In this document: positions 28,832 through 38,236 of the stretch, piece by piece
Position numbering within the stretch: position 1 is the stretch's first letter
Layout of the letters: the number at the start of each line of letters is the position of its first letter
From: Candidatus Cloacimonetes bacterium 4572_55
Lineage (GTDB): Bacteria > 4572-55
Assembly (NCBI GenBank): GCA_002084765.1
Contig: NBMB01000005.1
Span: 1-64,000 of the forward strand
Direction of reading: 5' to 3'
Length of the DNA stretch: 64,000 nt
The notes under the pieces: model-generated
What the model was told of the DNA's origin: nothing
The model's input: only the letters and a program-made list of their open reading frames with translations
Databases searched by the model: none
Made by a program: the position numbers and the translations under genes

Positions 28832-29671
28832 ATGAGCCCAAGTACTATCGAGAAAAAAGTCAAACAAGCTGTCGCCTTTTTACAAAAAAGCGGTATTCCA
28901 TCTGCGGATGTGGGCCTGGTCTTGGGATCGGGGCTGGGCGGTTTTGCCGAACAATTCAGCGAGAAAATTATTATCCCTTACAGCGAGATTCCCGGGTTTG
29001 CGCCTTCCACTGTCACCGGGCATAAAGGACAGCTTGTATTCAGTTCCTTCCAAGGCGTCAACCTGTTGATGATGCAGGGGCGTTATCATATCTACGAGGG
29101 ACACGAAGCGTTGCAATCCGCTCTGCCGATATTGGTTATGCACGCGCTGGATGTCACTATTTTGATCGCCACGACAGCTTCTGGGGGATTGAATCCGCTC
29201 TTTTCGCCTGGGGATCTGATGATTATTCGGGATCATGTCAACTTGTTGTTTCAAAACCCATTGCGGGGTTTTCGATGGGGCGACCGTCCAACAAAAATCG
29301 ATATGTCCAGTCCCTATTCGGATAGATTGATCCGGATCGCACGGGACGCCGCGATAAAAAAAGGCATCCCGCTGAAAGAGGGCGTCTATATCTCGGCACC
29401 TGGTCCCAATTATGAGACAAACGCGGAAATCCGTATGATGCGGCAGATCGGAGACGCGGTCTCGATGTCCACGGTTCCAGAGATACTCATGGCGCGCTAT
29501 CTAAACATGGAAACCTTGGGGATCAGTTGCATCACAAACTCAGCACTTCCGGTTCGATCAAAAAAGACGACCCATGAGGAGGTTATCGAGACTGGGCGCG
29601 CTGTTGAGAAAAAATTTTTCGATCTGACGACGACTATTTTACAAGATATTGCAGTATATTATAATTGTTAA
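28832..29671 (+). CDS. punA: Purine nucleoside phosphorylase (trimeric type)
   Basis: This enzyme cleaves purine nucleosides with phosphate in the salvage pathway. The family motifs are LVLGSGLGGFAEQ, VTGHKGQLVF, MQGRYHIYEGH, a TTASGGLNP segment, and the base-binding ITNSALPV with Asn in place. The length of 279 aa fits the low-molecular-mass inosine/guanosine group. It is 12 nt after hslU and 46 nt before accD. Confidence 0.92.
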   Translation: MSPSTIEKKVKQAVAFLQKSGIPSADVGLVLGSGLGGFAEQFSEKIIIPYSEIPGFAPSTVTGHKGQLVFSSFQGVNLLMMQGRYHIYEGHEALQSALPILVMHALDVTILIATTASGGLNPLFSPGDLMIIRDHVNLLFQNPLRGFRWGDRPTKIDMSSPYSDRLIRIARDAAIKKGIPLKEGVYISAPGPNYETNAEIRMMRQIGDAVSMSTVPEILMARYLNMETLGISCITNSALPVRSKKTTHEEVIETGRAVEKKFFDLTTTILQDIAVYYNC

Positions 29672-29717
29672 TTGACAATTGAATAAACCGCCTGTTTGTT
29701 GTTTTTAAGGAGGAGTG

Positions 29718-30596
29718 ATGAGTTGGTTTAAAAAGCCGAAATTTGGCGGCATCTTGACCAATGCCAAGAAAACGGATATGCCGGATAATATCTGGTCAAA
29801 ATGTGATAATTGCGGAGAGATTTTATATCGGACTGAGTTGGATCGCAACCTTTCGGTCTGCTCCCACTGCGGTTTTCATTTTCGTATCGGTCACGGCAAG
29901 TATATTAAAATTTTGTTGGATGAAAACTCATTTGTCGAGAAATATATGACGATCCGTTCCAGCGACCCACTTGATTTCCCGGACTACCGAAAAAAATTGC
30001 GTAAAGGGGAAGAGAGAGCCGGCATACCGGAAGCGATCGTGGTTGGCACAGGAAAGATCGGAGGTATTGATATTGCCGCGGGATTCTCCGATTTTGGTTT
30101 TATGGCTGGAAGCATGGGTTCTGCGTTTGGCGAAAAGCTGTATCGGATTATCATGGACGCGGTTGAGCTGAAAGTGCCCATGTTGATCGTATCCGCATCT
30201 GGTGGCGGCGCGCGGATGCAGGAGGGAATCTTGTCGCTTATGCAGATGGCGAAGACCAGCGCGGCTCTGGATCAATTAAACAAAGCTGGACTTCCTTTTA
30301 TCTCGATCTTAACCCATCCAACAATGGGCGGTGTGATGGCGAGCTTTTCGTCGTTAGGAGATATTATCATTGCCGAACCGGGCGCGCTGCTCGGTTTTGC
30401 CGGACCTCGGGTGATTCAGGAGACCATTGGGGAGGATTTGCCCGATGGATTCCAACGCTCCGAGTTTCAATTGAATCATGGCATGGCGGATATGGTGATC
30501 CCCCGCAAGGAGCTGAGACCAACCGTGACATTGATCCTGCAAGGACTGCTTAATCGTTATGGGGAAGTGCCCGAAACCACAGAAAAATCGGAATAA
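29718..30596 (+). CDS. accD: Acetyl-CoA carboxylase carboxyltransferase subunit beta
   Basis: AccD is the zinc-containing carboxyltransferase half that, with AccA, makes malonyl-CoA for fatty-acid synthesis. The N-terminal zinc ribbon is CDNCGE...CSHCGF. The crotonase-like core includes SASGGGARMQEG, THPTMGGVMASF and GFAGPRVIQ. AAGGAGG at 29707-29713 favours the ATG at 29718 over the GTG one codon earlier. The length is 292 aa. A hairpin after the stop ends the hslU-punA-accD run. accA is not in the window. Confidence 0.96.
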   Translation: MSWFKKPKFGGILTNAKKTDMPDNIWSKCDNCGEILYRTELDRNLSVCSHCGFHFRIGHGKYIKILLDENSFVEKYMTIRSSDPLDFPDYRKKLRKGEERAGIPEAIVVGTGKIGGIDIAAGFSDFGFMAGSMGSAFGEKLYRIIMDAVELKVPMLIVSASGGGARMQEGILSLMQMAKTSAALDQLNKAGLPFISILTHPTMGGVMASFSSLGDIIIAEPGALLGFAGPRVIQETIGEDLPDGFQRSEFQLNHGMADMVIPRKELRPTVTLILQGLLNRYGEVPETTEKSE

Positions 30597-30610
30597 TTCC
30601 GATATGCACA

Positions 30611-30650
30611 GCCATTCAGGAGAAAGCCTCCTGAATGGCGCGGTTTCGTT
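30611..30650 (+). terminator. Terminator-like hairpin after accD
   Basis: GCCATTCAGGAG (30611-30622) and CTCCTGAATGGC (30628-30639) form a perfect 12-bp stem with a 5-nt loop. GCGGTTTCGTTT follows, a T-rich but interrupted tail. Confidence 0.7.
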
Positions 30651-30679
30651 TATAAACCAGAAAGTTATCTCAACTCTAT

Positions 30680-30759
30680 CCTGGATTATTTATAACCACT
30701 TAAACCTTTGTGAAACTCAGTGTTCCTAGCGTCTTAGTGGTTTTGTTGAATTATTCAGG
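30680..30759. mobile_element. 80-bp MITE-like element with CTAT target duplication
   Basis: The ends are CCTGGATTATT (30680-30690) and AATTATTCAGG (30749-30759), imperfect inverted repeats. CTAT stands directly outside each end (30676-30679 and 30760-30763). Its ends resemble those of the 303-bp family, but the interior is different. Confidence 0.6.
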
Positions 30760-30780
30760 CTATATCCGAAGGAAAGTGTT

Positions 30781-31752
30781 ATGAAAGCTATAGCCGCATT
30801 TTTATTTCTCACAATAGTCCTTTTTTTTGTCGAGGCAAACGCCCAGATTTTACCTCGACTTGGGGAAAATAAAGTCGCGACCACGTCGGGACAATTTCTC
30901 AAAATCGGCGTTGGAGCAAGAGCCGCCGCGCTGGGCGAATCATTTGTCGCTTTGGCAGACGATCCCTCGACGCTCTATTGGAATCCTTCGGGGATCGCCC
31001 GCTTACCGAGCCAGTCCGCTTATTTTTCCCATACCGATTGGGCTGTCGATTTTGACTATGACTTCGGGGGGTATATTCATAAATTCGAGAGGGTTGGCAC
31101 TTTCGGGATCAGTTTCGGCGCGTTGCACACAGACGACATGCCCGTGACCGACGAATATCATCCCCAAGGAACAGGAGAATATTTCAATTATCTGGATTAT
31201 TTTGTTGGATTAACCTACGCCAGCACGCTGACGGATCGATTTTCTATGGGGGCAACGATCAAATATGCGCGGGAAGAGCTCGACGATCTCATCATGCAAA
31301 GTTGGCTTGTGGACATAGGCACGCACTATCACACTGGATTTCGGACAATCCGATTTGCCGTCAGTATCGTCAATTTCGGACCCAATATGCAACCGGATGG
31401 CAAGAGATCGGACGGAGATTCATACGAAGATTTTTCTCCGCCCACAATCTTTCGGTTCGGCGTCGCAATGGATCCGTTTGATCGGGGAATGCACCGGATA
31501 ACGACCTCTATACAAGTGAACCACCCTGTGGACAATGCAGAAAATATCAATTTCGGGGTCGAGTATTGGTGGCGGGAAATGTTCGCTCTCAGAACGGGTT
31601 GGAGAACAGGCGTTGACGAAGGCGGGCTTTCGGCTGGGATGGGATTCAAATTATCCCTTGGTATGGTGAGTCCTCTTGCCTTTGATTACGGCTATTCCGA
31701 CTTTGACCGACTTGGCGCGATTCATCGTTTTTCTCTTGGATTGAGCCTATAA
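30781..31752 (+). CDS. PorV/UPF0164-family outer-membrane protein
   Basis: This 323-aa protein has a cleavable signal peptide (AxA site near residue 21). The family-defining start follows: FLKIGVGARAAALGESFVALADD and YWNPSGIARL. The rest is an amphipathic beta-barrel of FadL-like type ending in an aromatic-rich strand. PorV homologues in Bacteroidetes serve type IX secretion, while other members have unknown roles. No type IX genes are in the window. It heads a plus-strand run with the sensor gene 36 nt downstream. Confidence 0.82.
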   Translation: MKAIAAFLFLTIVLFFVEANAQILPRLGENKVATTSGQFLKIGVGARAAALGESFVALADDPSTLYWNPSGIARLPSQSAYFSHTDWAVDFDYDFGGYIHKFERVGTFGISFGALHTDDMPVTDEYHPQGTGEYFNYLDYFVGLTYASTLTDRFSMGATIKYAREELDDLIMQSWLVDIGTHYHTGFRTIRFAVSIVNFGPNMQPDGKRSDGDSYEDFSPPTIFRFGVAMDPFDRGMHRITTSIQVNHPVDNAENINFGVEYWWREMFALRTGWRTGVDEGGLSAGMGFKLSLGMVSPLAFDYGYSDFDRLGAIHRFSLGLSL

Positions 31753-31788
31753 TTTGGCAAACTTACCAAGTTCCGGCGGCAGCTTCTT

Positions 31789-34748
31789 GTGAAGACTTTT
31801 GTTTTTCTCATCTCTATTTTGATCTGCCCTTCCCTCCTGTTTGCGCAGGAATATCGGATATATTTTGATCAAGTCTCTTTGCAACAAGGGCTTTCCAGCG
31901 ATCTGGCGTTAGATATTGCTCAAGATAAAAAAGGCTTTATGTGGTTTGCTACATACGACGGTCTGAATAAGTACGACGGATATCGGGTCGCCACATACAA
32001 GCATCGTCAAGAGGACTCAACGTCGATTGCGGCAAATTACCTGCGTGTGATCAAAATCGACCGTTCTGGTATCATTTGGATCGGCATGTATGGCAGCGGG
32101 CTTGACCGGTTCGATCCCGAGACTGAGACGTTTACCCATTATACCTATGATTCGGAAAATGAAAATAGCTTAGGTCACGATTACAACATTATCTGGAAAG
32201 CATCAGCAACGATGCAATCCTGGCGATCCACGAGGACCAAGGCGGTCGATTATGGATCGGCACGGATACTGGCTTAGACCTGTTCGACGCACGCACAGAG
32301 AGTTTCATCCACTATGCTATGATCGATGAAAACATACGCGTTCTTTACTCAGTCGAGCCCGGTCTGTTGTGGGCTGGAACACTGGGCGGAGGGCTGATCC
32401 GTATCGAGATCGAAGAGCAAGGTCACGGCTCTCCTCCAAAGTTGATCCCTGTCTCGTATCAACATGATCCTGAGAAACCCCAAACCTTATGTCATAACGA
32501 CGTTGTAGACATATTTGAGGATCGCTCAGGCGTTCTTTGGATCGCCACATTCGGCGGAGGATTGAGCAAATTTTCCCTGAAGTCGGAACGGTTTCGACAT
32601 TATCGACGGGTAGGATACAGCGGGAATCAGTCAGCGATCCGGTCGGTCTATGAAGATCGATCGGGAACATTGTGGATCGGCGTTGACGGGGGAGGACTGC
32701 TTGCGTATGATCGTTCGGGCGGTTCAATAAACAGTTTTCAGCATGATCCGAATAACGCGACCAGCCTCAGTCACGACGTTGTTTCCGCGATTGCCGAGGA
32801 TGAATCCGGCAATTTGTGGGTCGGGACTCGCGGCGGCGGATTAAACCGATTCGATCTAACGCAAAATAGATTTTTTCATTATCAACACGACGAACAGGAC
32901 TCCGCCAGCTTGAGCAGCGATTTGGTGCATGCGGTTGTTGCTGACGATCAGGGCGCGCTTTGGATCGGGACTGACGGAGGCGGGCTGAATCGATTCGACC
33001 CGAAAACCGAACGATTCGAGAGTTTCAGGCATGACCCGGACGATCCCGCCAGCCTGGTTCATTCGTCGATTCAGTGCGTTTGCCGGACGCGAGACCGCAT
33101 GTTGTGGATCGGCACATGGAAGGGGCTGAGTCGACTCGACCCAATCAATCGAAAATTCGTCAACTATAGACATGATCCAGAAGCGCGCGCGTCGCTGCCT
33201 CACCCCACGATTTTGTCGATCTACGAAGATAGATCCGGTATGATCTGGTTGGCGAGTCACGGCGGAGGCGTCATCCGGTTTGATCCAAAAAAAGAGGAAT
33301 TTCAGCAATTTACCGAGCATGACGGGTTGGCAAACAATGTCGTCTATGGCGTATTAGGCGATGAATATGATAACATCTGGTTATGCACAAAAAACGGTCT
33401 CTCCAAACTCAACACAAAGAGTGAAACATTCCGAAACTATTACAAAAAAGATGGCTTGGTGAGCAATCTCTTTTATTGGGGCGCATACCATAAAGGGCGA
33501 GAAGGCGAACTCTTTGTGGGAGGAATGGAGGGGCTAAACAGCTTTTTTCCATTGCCCCAAAACACCAACAAGCCAACAGTCGCTGTGACAGGTTTCCGGA
33601 TTTTTGACCAGGACGCCGCGTATAAGGGACAAAATATCGAACTCTCTTATAAAGAAAATTTCATTTCATTTGAGTTTGCTGTTCTGGATTATCAGGATCC
33701 CTCTCGGAATCAATTTTCTTGTAAACTGGAAGGATTAAACGAGGATTGGATATATTGCGGAACTCGGAACTATATAAATTATACCAACTTAGATGGAGGC
33801 GACTATGTATTTCGAGTAAAGGGCGGAAATATCGACGGAAATTGGAACGATATGCACGCGGCGATCCATGTCCGGGTGATTCCGCCAGTCTGGAAGCGAA
33901 AATGGTTCTATGTTCTGGAGATAATTTTGGTGATAGCCGCGGCTATGGGCGTGACGCTCTATATCCGGCGGCGAATTCGCTATGAAATGGATTTTCAGCG
34001 CAAAACAAACGAGCTTAACTACGCCCGAGAACTCCAGATCGCCATGTTGCCTCGATCCGACGTTAATTTGCCGAAAATGGAGATTATGGGCAAAATGATC
34101 ACCGCTTCGGAAGTGGGCGGCGACTATTACGACTTTATCCCTCTGGATGATCATCGATATTGCGTGGCGCTCGGCGACGCCACGGGTCATGGAGTCGCGG
34201 CTGGATTGGTGGTCGGTATGATCAAGATGGCACTGAACACCTCGGTGCAGAAAGTGGGATCATCCTCAACGATCGAAGAGCTGGTGTTGTCCCTGAATTC
34301 CGCGCTATTGGAGTCCATATCGCAAAATTATATGGGGATGAGTTTTAGCATCGCTATTATCGATCAGAAAAATTTACATGTTCAGATCAGCTCAACAGGA
34401 ATGCCGTATCCTTATTATTATCAAGCTGATACGAAAAAAATGATACCAATCGAGCTGAATGGTCCGCCGTTGGGAATTTTGGAAGATATCACAGTCCAAA
34501 CGCACAACTTTCACGCGGAACTCGGCGATATGTTGGTTTTATTGAGCGACGGATTTGTGGAGCGATTTGACGAAAAAGGAGAAATGTGGGGATTCGACGC
34601 GCTGGAGGAGTCATTGGAAGCGATTTTCTGGGAGGAAAAAACCGCCGGACGCGTCATGGATAGTTTGATTCAAGCGTGCGATAAATTTGCGAATCGACAG
34701 GAAAACGACGACGATATGACCGTGGTCGCGATTCGCTTTCGAGAATAA
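31789..34748 (+). pseudogene. Propeller/Y_Y_Y/SpoIIE-phosphatase sensor, frame broken near 32197
   Basis: As sequenced, the gene is split into a first frame (31789-32277, 162 aa) and a second (usable from 32169, first ATG 32319, to 34748). Both halves carry the same two-component-regulator propeller repeats (SGIIWIG, GGRLWIGTD, SGNLWVGT). They are followed by a Y_Y_Y domain (about 33590-33880), one membrane helix (about 33900) and a SpoIIE-type PP2C domain with VGGDYYDF, GDATGHG, LSDGFVE and NDDDMTVV. Adding one A to the AAA at 32197-32199 would join the frames (WK then SISNDAILAIHED). It is either a real disruption or a sequencing error. The intact protein would be about 985 aa with a signal peptide. 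Confidence 0.8.
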
Positions 34749-34779
34749 CTGAGTACTTACAAAATAAGGAGACGAATTG

Positions 34780-35430
34780 ATGAAAGGGTTGAAAAAATTA
34801 TTTCTGACAACGCTGGTTGGAGGCGTTGGAGTAATCTTGCCGGTTGCGATTTTAGTTTTTAGTTTTGTATGGCTTTTTGATCTCATTCAGGGTATCATAT
34901 CGCCGGTCACTTCTGTGATCATATCCACCTCTGAGTTGCCTCAAATCGTTGCGGATACCGTGGTGATCCTCACGATTATCTTAGTCTGTTTTTTTATTGG
35001 GTTAGCCGTCCGCACCAGCGTGGGCAGATTTCTACATAAAACCGTTGAGAAAATGTTGCATAAAATACCGGGATACAAACTTGTCAAGGAAATTGTGCTG
35101 CAATTTATGGGAGAAAACGAGTCTCCCTTCTCATCGGTCGCGCTGGTCAAGGTTTTTGGAAACAATACGATGATGACCGCGTTTGTCACAGACAAACAAT
35201 CCGATGGAATCTTGACCGTTTTTGTACCGACCGGACCGAATCCGACATCTGGAAATATATATCATCTGCCTTCAGACCAGGTCATTCGGGTGGATGCGAG
35301 CGTAGAGGATGCGATGCGATCCATCATTAGTTGTGGGATGGGTTCGGCAAAGCTATTTAATAGTATTCAAAAATCACCAAAAAAACTGATTATAGAAGAA
35401 AATAAAGATAAAGAGGAATTTTATCCATGA
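34780..35430 (+). CDS. DUF502 family membrane protein
   Basis: This 216-aa protein has two transmembrane helices near the N-terminus (about 10-35 and 50-75). The DUF502 hallmarks are GGVGVILPVAILVF, KIPGYKLVKEIVLQF and VFVPTGPNPTSGNIYHLP. The role of the family is not established. The ATG at 34780 follows AAGGAG (34766-34771) and is preferred over the TTG codon just before it. The stop overlaps the next start (ATGA), so the two genes are translationally coupled. Confidence 0.88.
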   Translation: MKGLKKLFLTTLVGGVGVILPVAILVFSFVWLFDLIQGIISPVTSVIISTSELPQIVADTVVILTIILVCFFIGLAVRTSVGRFLHKTVEKMLHKIPGYKLVKEIVLQFMGENESPFSSVALVKVFGNNTMMTAFVTDKQSDGILTVFVPTGPNPTSGNIYHLPSDQVIRVDASVEDAMRSIISCGMGSAKLFNSIQKSPKKLIIEENKDKEEFYP

Positions 35431-37934
35431 AGGGTAAAATAATTTGTAAAAGCGCGACTGGATCGGATATCGATTTTATCCGTCGATTTAAGGAATTGAT
35501 CCTATCGACCAACCATTCTGACCCGCGAGTCAGAAAGACCCGGAAAGTTCTGCTGATTACCGCGGCGTGGCGCACATCGGAATTTCATGAACAGCATCTC
35601 AAAAAGACATTTAATGAGATCGGAATTCCGTCTATTTATCAATCCGGATTCGACGTGAATATCCAAAATTTGTCGATCTATCATCTATTCAAAGAGTTTC
35701 AAGAGAAATGTCCGGATTTGTATCGCATCTATCATAAGAAGCAGGAAACGATCAAGAAGATCAAGCAGTTCTATAAGGCAAAAAACGCGGAACTGCTGAG
35801 CGCATACTGGAAACAAGTCGAACTGATGCATCGATTTTATCCAGATATGGAGTTATCAGAAATTCTCTCCTATAAGGATGATGAGGAAAATGTCTCCCTG
35901 CACAAGATGAAATCAAGCGAAGTGGAAAAGCTCTATTTCTGCCGTCAAATCCGGAATACATTGGATAATATTATCCTTCACGATGAGCAAATGGTCAACG
36001 TTATCTCGGATATCGAGCGTCATTTTTTTCACTATTCGCAGGTCAAAAAAAATAAGGTATACTGTGATATTCGAAGCGCGCTGAAACGTTGGATATTATC
36101 TGCAAATTCCATATTTATTCTGAACGGGCATATCGCTATTTTATTGAATCGATTGCGTTTTTTCGGTCTTCGGGAGACCATGATCGAGGCGTTGCACCGG
36201 GGGACAAACTTTTTCACTATCGGCACAGGCGCGGAGATATTGTGCCGAAGAGCACTTTTGCTCAACAAATCGGACGAGAGTTTGCCGAACGGCGATTACT
36301 TTGAATTTTTTGACAACGGCTTTGGTCTGCTTAATACAGTCCAAATTTTGCCGCAAGACGTATCTCAGATCGCTATTGATAATAAGGAACTGCGCACACA
36401 TATCGCGAACAGGTTCAACAGCCATACATGCGTTTGTATGGACAGATCCTCCTATCTGTTTGTCGAAAATCAGGTTGACGATGAGCAGGACAGGCACGAA
36501 CAGCGCTATATTGCCGTCGGTGAGAGCGACTATCTCTACATCTTCACAAAAGATGGGCGGTTGGATAAAAAGAGAGCGGGCGAGCCGATATTTCCGGACG
36601 ATGAGATTAAAGGGTTTACTCGATTGATCGCCCGTGATACCTCGCCCCAGCTATGCGATCTACTCAAACGGGTTCACCACTTGGATAAAATCGGAAGCCA
36701 AACCGATATCCATCGTATTGCTCAGGAATTTATTCAAGAGAAGAACTCCCCCCTTAAGGATGATCTCACCTCAACTTTTTTCTATTATACATCTGAGCGC
36801 TCAGTCCAATCGGTTTATTTAGCAAGCTCATTGGGATATGGCGGCGGAAATAATATTTTTTATCAATATAAAAATACCGGTATATTTTATCTCCCGATGG
36901 AGTTCTCGCCAGTCTCCAGATTGGAATATAAATTTGTTCTGAACTATAAAAATGGCTCGCATCGAGAAATTTTGGATCCTTACAATTCTCATCGCGCAAG
37001 CTCTCCGTTCGGCGTCAATTCCGTGATGACCACATTGGATTATCAACCTTCGCTCGCGACCTTTTCCCCGGATAAAAATTCCCCAAATAAAAAAATCGCC
37101 GGACATCTGCAAGAGATTGTTTTTAAGAGCAAGATTATGGGCGACCGCCGCCGGTTCAAGATTCATATCCCTGCGGGTTTTTCGGAATCAGGGTCCAAGT
37201 GTGGGAGGGGCTGGGAGAAGGGATTGCCTCTGGTTATTTTCCATGATGGATATGACTACCTGACCTATTCCTATCTGCAGAACATCTTAGATAATATGTT
37301 CCATCAGCAGGTAGTATCTCCGTTTTTTTCCGTGTTGTCGCATCCAAAAAATCGGATAGAGGAGTATGGCAGCAGCCCGAAATATGCCAAATTTTTGACC
37401 CATGAACTGATTCCCGAGGTGGAGAAGCGATACCCAATTTTACCTGGATCGGAAAACAGATGCTCGGTCGGCGCGAGTCTGGGAGGACTGCTTTCGATCT
37501 ATCTGATCGATACATACCCGGATGTGTTTGGCAAGGCGATCAGTCAATCCGGCTCTTTTTTTATGCATAAGGACGGATTCAAGAGTTTGGCGGAGAAACA
37601 TCCGAGAATATCAAAGTTTGTGGCGAACTTTACTCGGTTTCCCCGTAAAAGTGCCCCGAAAATTGTCTTGACTTGTGGACGATTTGAGAGTTTAATCTAT
37701 ATGAACCGAATTATGGTCGAGGCACTGGATCGCTTGAACTATGATTGCTATTACTATGAGTATAACGACGGTCATACCTGGGCGGGTTGGGGAGACACCC
37801 TGCCCGCGTCGCTGGTGCATCTGTTCGGCAAACCATCCGAGACGATTTCGGAGGACGGACTGATCGTTCCCGCGGGCCTTATCGGATTTAGCGGGGAAAA
37901 TGAGTCCGCAGAGTCCGCAGATTACGCGGATTAA
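35427..37934 (+). CDS. Fusion of a degenerate S51-peptidase-like domain and a Fes-type esterase
   Basis: This is an 835-aa cytoplasmic protein. Residues about 215-345 resemble the cyanophycinase/S51 fold (IFILNGHIAILLNRLR, FFTIGTGAEIL, GFGLL). The nucleophile motif GTSAGA reads GTGAEI, so the Ser is missing. Residues about 450-545 look like the E-set domain of esterases. Residues about 555-810 are a Fes/esterase-D-type alpha/beta hydrolase with VGASLGGLL (nucleophile Ser) and DGHTWAGW (catalytic His). The last residues are encoded by the first unit of a tandem repeat. The N-terminal ~210 residues are unassigned. The next gene is an ATP-grasp ligase, so a peptide-like metabolite is suspected. 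Confidence 0.7.
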   Translation: MKGKIICKSATGSDIDFIRRFKELILSTNHSDPRVRKTRKVLLITAAWRTSEFHEQHLKKTFNEIGIPSIYQSGFDVNIQNLSIYHLFKEFQEKCPDLYRIYHKKQETIKKIKQFYKAKNAELLSAYWKQVELMHRFYPDMELSEILSYKDDEENVSLHKMKSSEVEKLYFCRQIRNTLDNIILHDEQMVNVISDIERHFFHYSQVKKNKVYCDIRSALKRWILSANSIFILNGHIAILLNRLRFFGLRETMIEALHRGTNFFTIGTGAEILCRRALLLNKSDESLPNGDYFEFFDNGFGLLNTVQILPQDVSQIAIDNKELRTHIANRFNSHTCVCMDRSSYLFVENQVDDEQDRHEQRYIAVGESDYLYIFTKDGRLDKKRAGEPIFPDDEIKGFTRLIARDTSPQLCDLLKRVHHLDKIGSQTDIHRIAQEFIQEKNSPLKDDLTSTFFYYTSERSVQSVYLASSLGYGGGNNIFYQYKNTGIFYLPMEFSPVSRLEYKFVLNYKNGSHREILDPYNSHRASSPFGVNSVMTTLDYQPSLATFSPDKNSPNKKIAGHLQEIVFKSKIMGDRRRFKIHIPAGFSESGSKCGRGWEKGLPLVIFHDGYDYLTYSYLQNILDNMFHQQVVSPFFSVLSHPKNRIEEYGSSPKYAKFLTHELIPEVEKRYPILPGSENRCSVGASLGGLLSIYLIDTYPDVFGKAISQSGSFFMHKDGFKSLAEKHPRISKFVANFTRFPRKSAPKIVLTCGRFESLIYMNRIMVEALDRLNYDCYYYEYNDGHTWAGWGDTLPASLVHLFGKPSETISEDGLIVPAGLIGFSGENESAESADYAD

Positions 37935-38080
37935 CGCTGATTTTGAGATGAATGAGTCCGCAGAGTCCGCAGATTAACGCTGATTTTGAGATGAATGAGT
38001 CCGCAGAGTCCACGGATTAACGCTGATTTTGAGATGAGTGAGTCCGCAGAGTCCGCAGATTAACGCTGATTTTGAGATGA
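37901..38080. repeat. Four tandem ~43-bp repeats
   Basis: Units start at 37901 (52 bp), 37953, 37996 and 38039 (43, 43 and 42 bp), each beginning TGAGTCCGCAGAGTCC and ending GCTGATTTTGAGATGA. The first unit carries an extra 9 bp and supplies the last codons and stop of the esterase gene. Confidence 0.9.
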
Positions 38081-38110
38081 TCCGCCTCATGGCATTGGAC
38101 CGGAATCTGC

Positions 38111-38167
38111 GGCAATCCGCGTAATCTGCGGCAATCCGCGTAATCTGCGGCAATCCGCGTAATCTGC
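38111..38167. repeat. Three exact 19-bp tandem repeats
   Basis: GGCAATCCGCGTAATCTGC is repeated three times without a gap, after a partial unit. The words are related to the 'taatctgcgg' segment of the 303-bp element. This array, the preceding one and a plain stretch fill the 302-bp gap before the ATP-grasp gene. Confidence 0.9.
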
Positions 38168-38236
38168 GGACAAATGAGACTTTAATTTTTAATCTTCAAA
38201 AAATCCGAGAAATTTGCGGATAGAGGAGTCATTTTT

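Noticed and set aside
37901-38167. CRISPR array
   Set aside because: Units abut directly with no spacers and no cas genes are near, so this is a simple tandem repeat.
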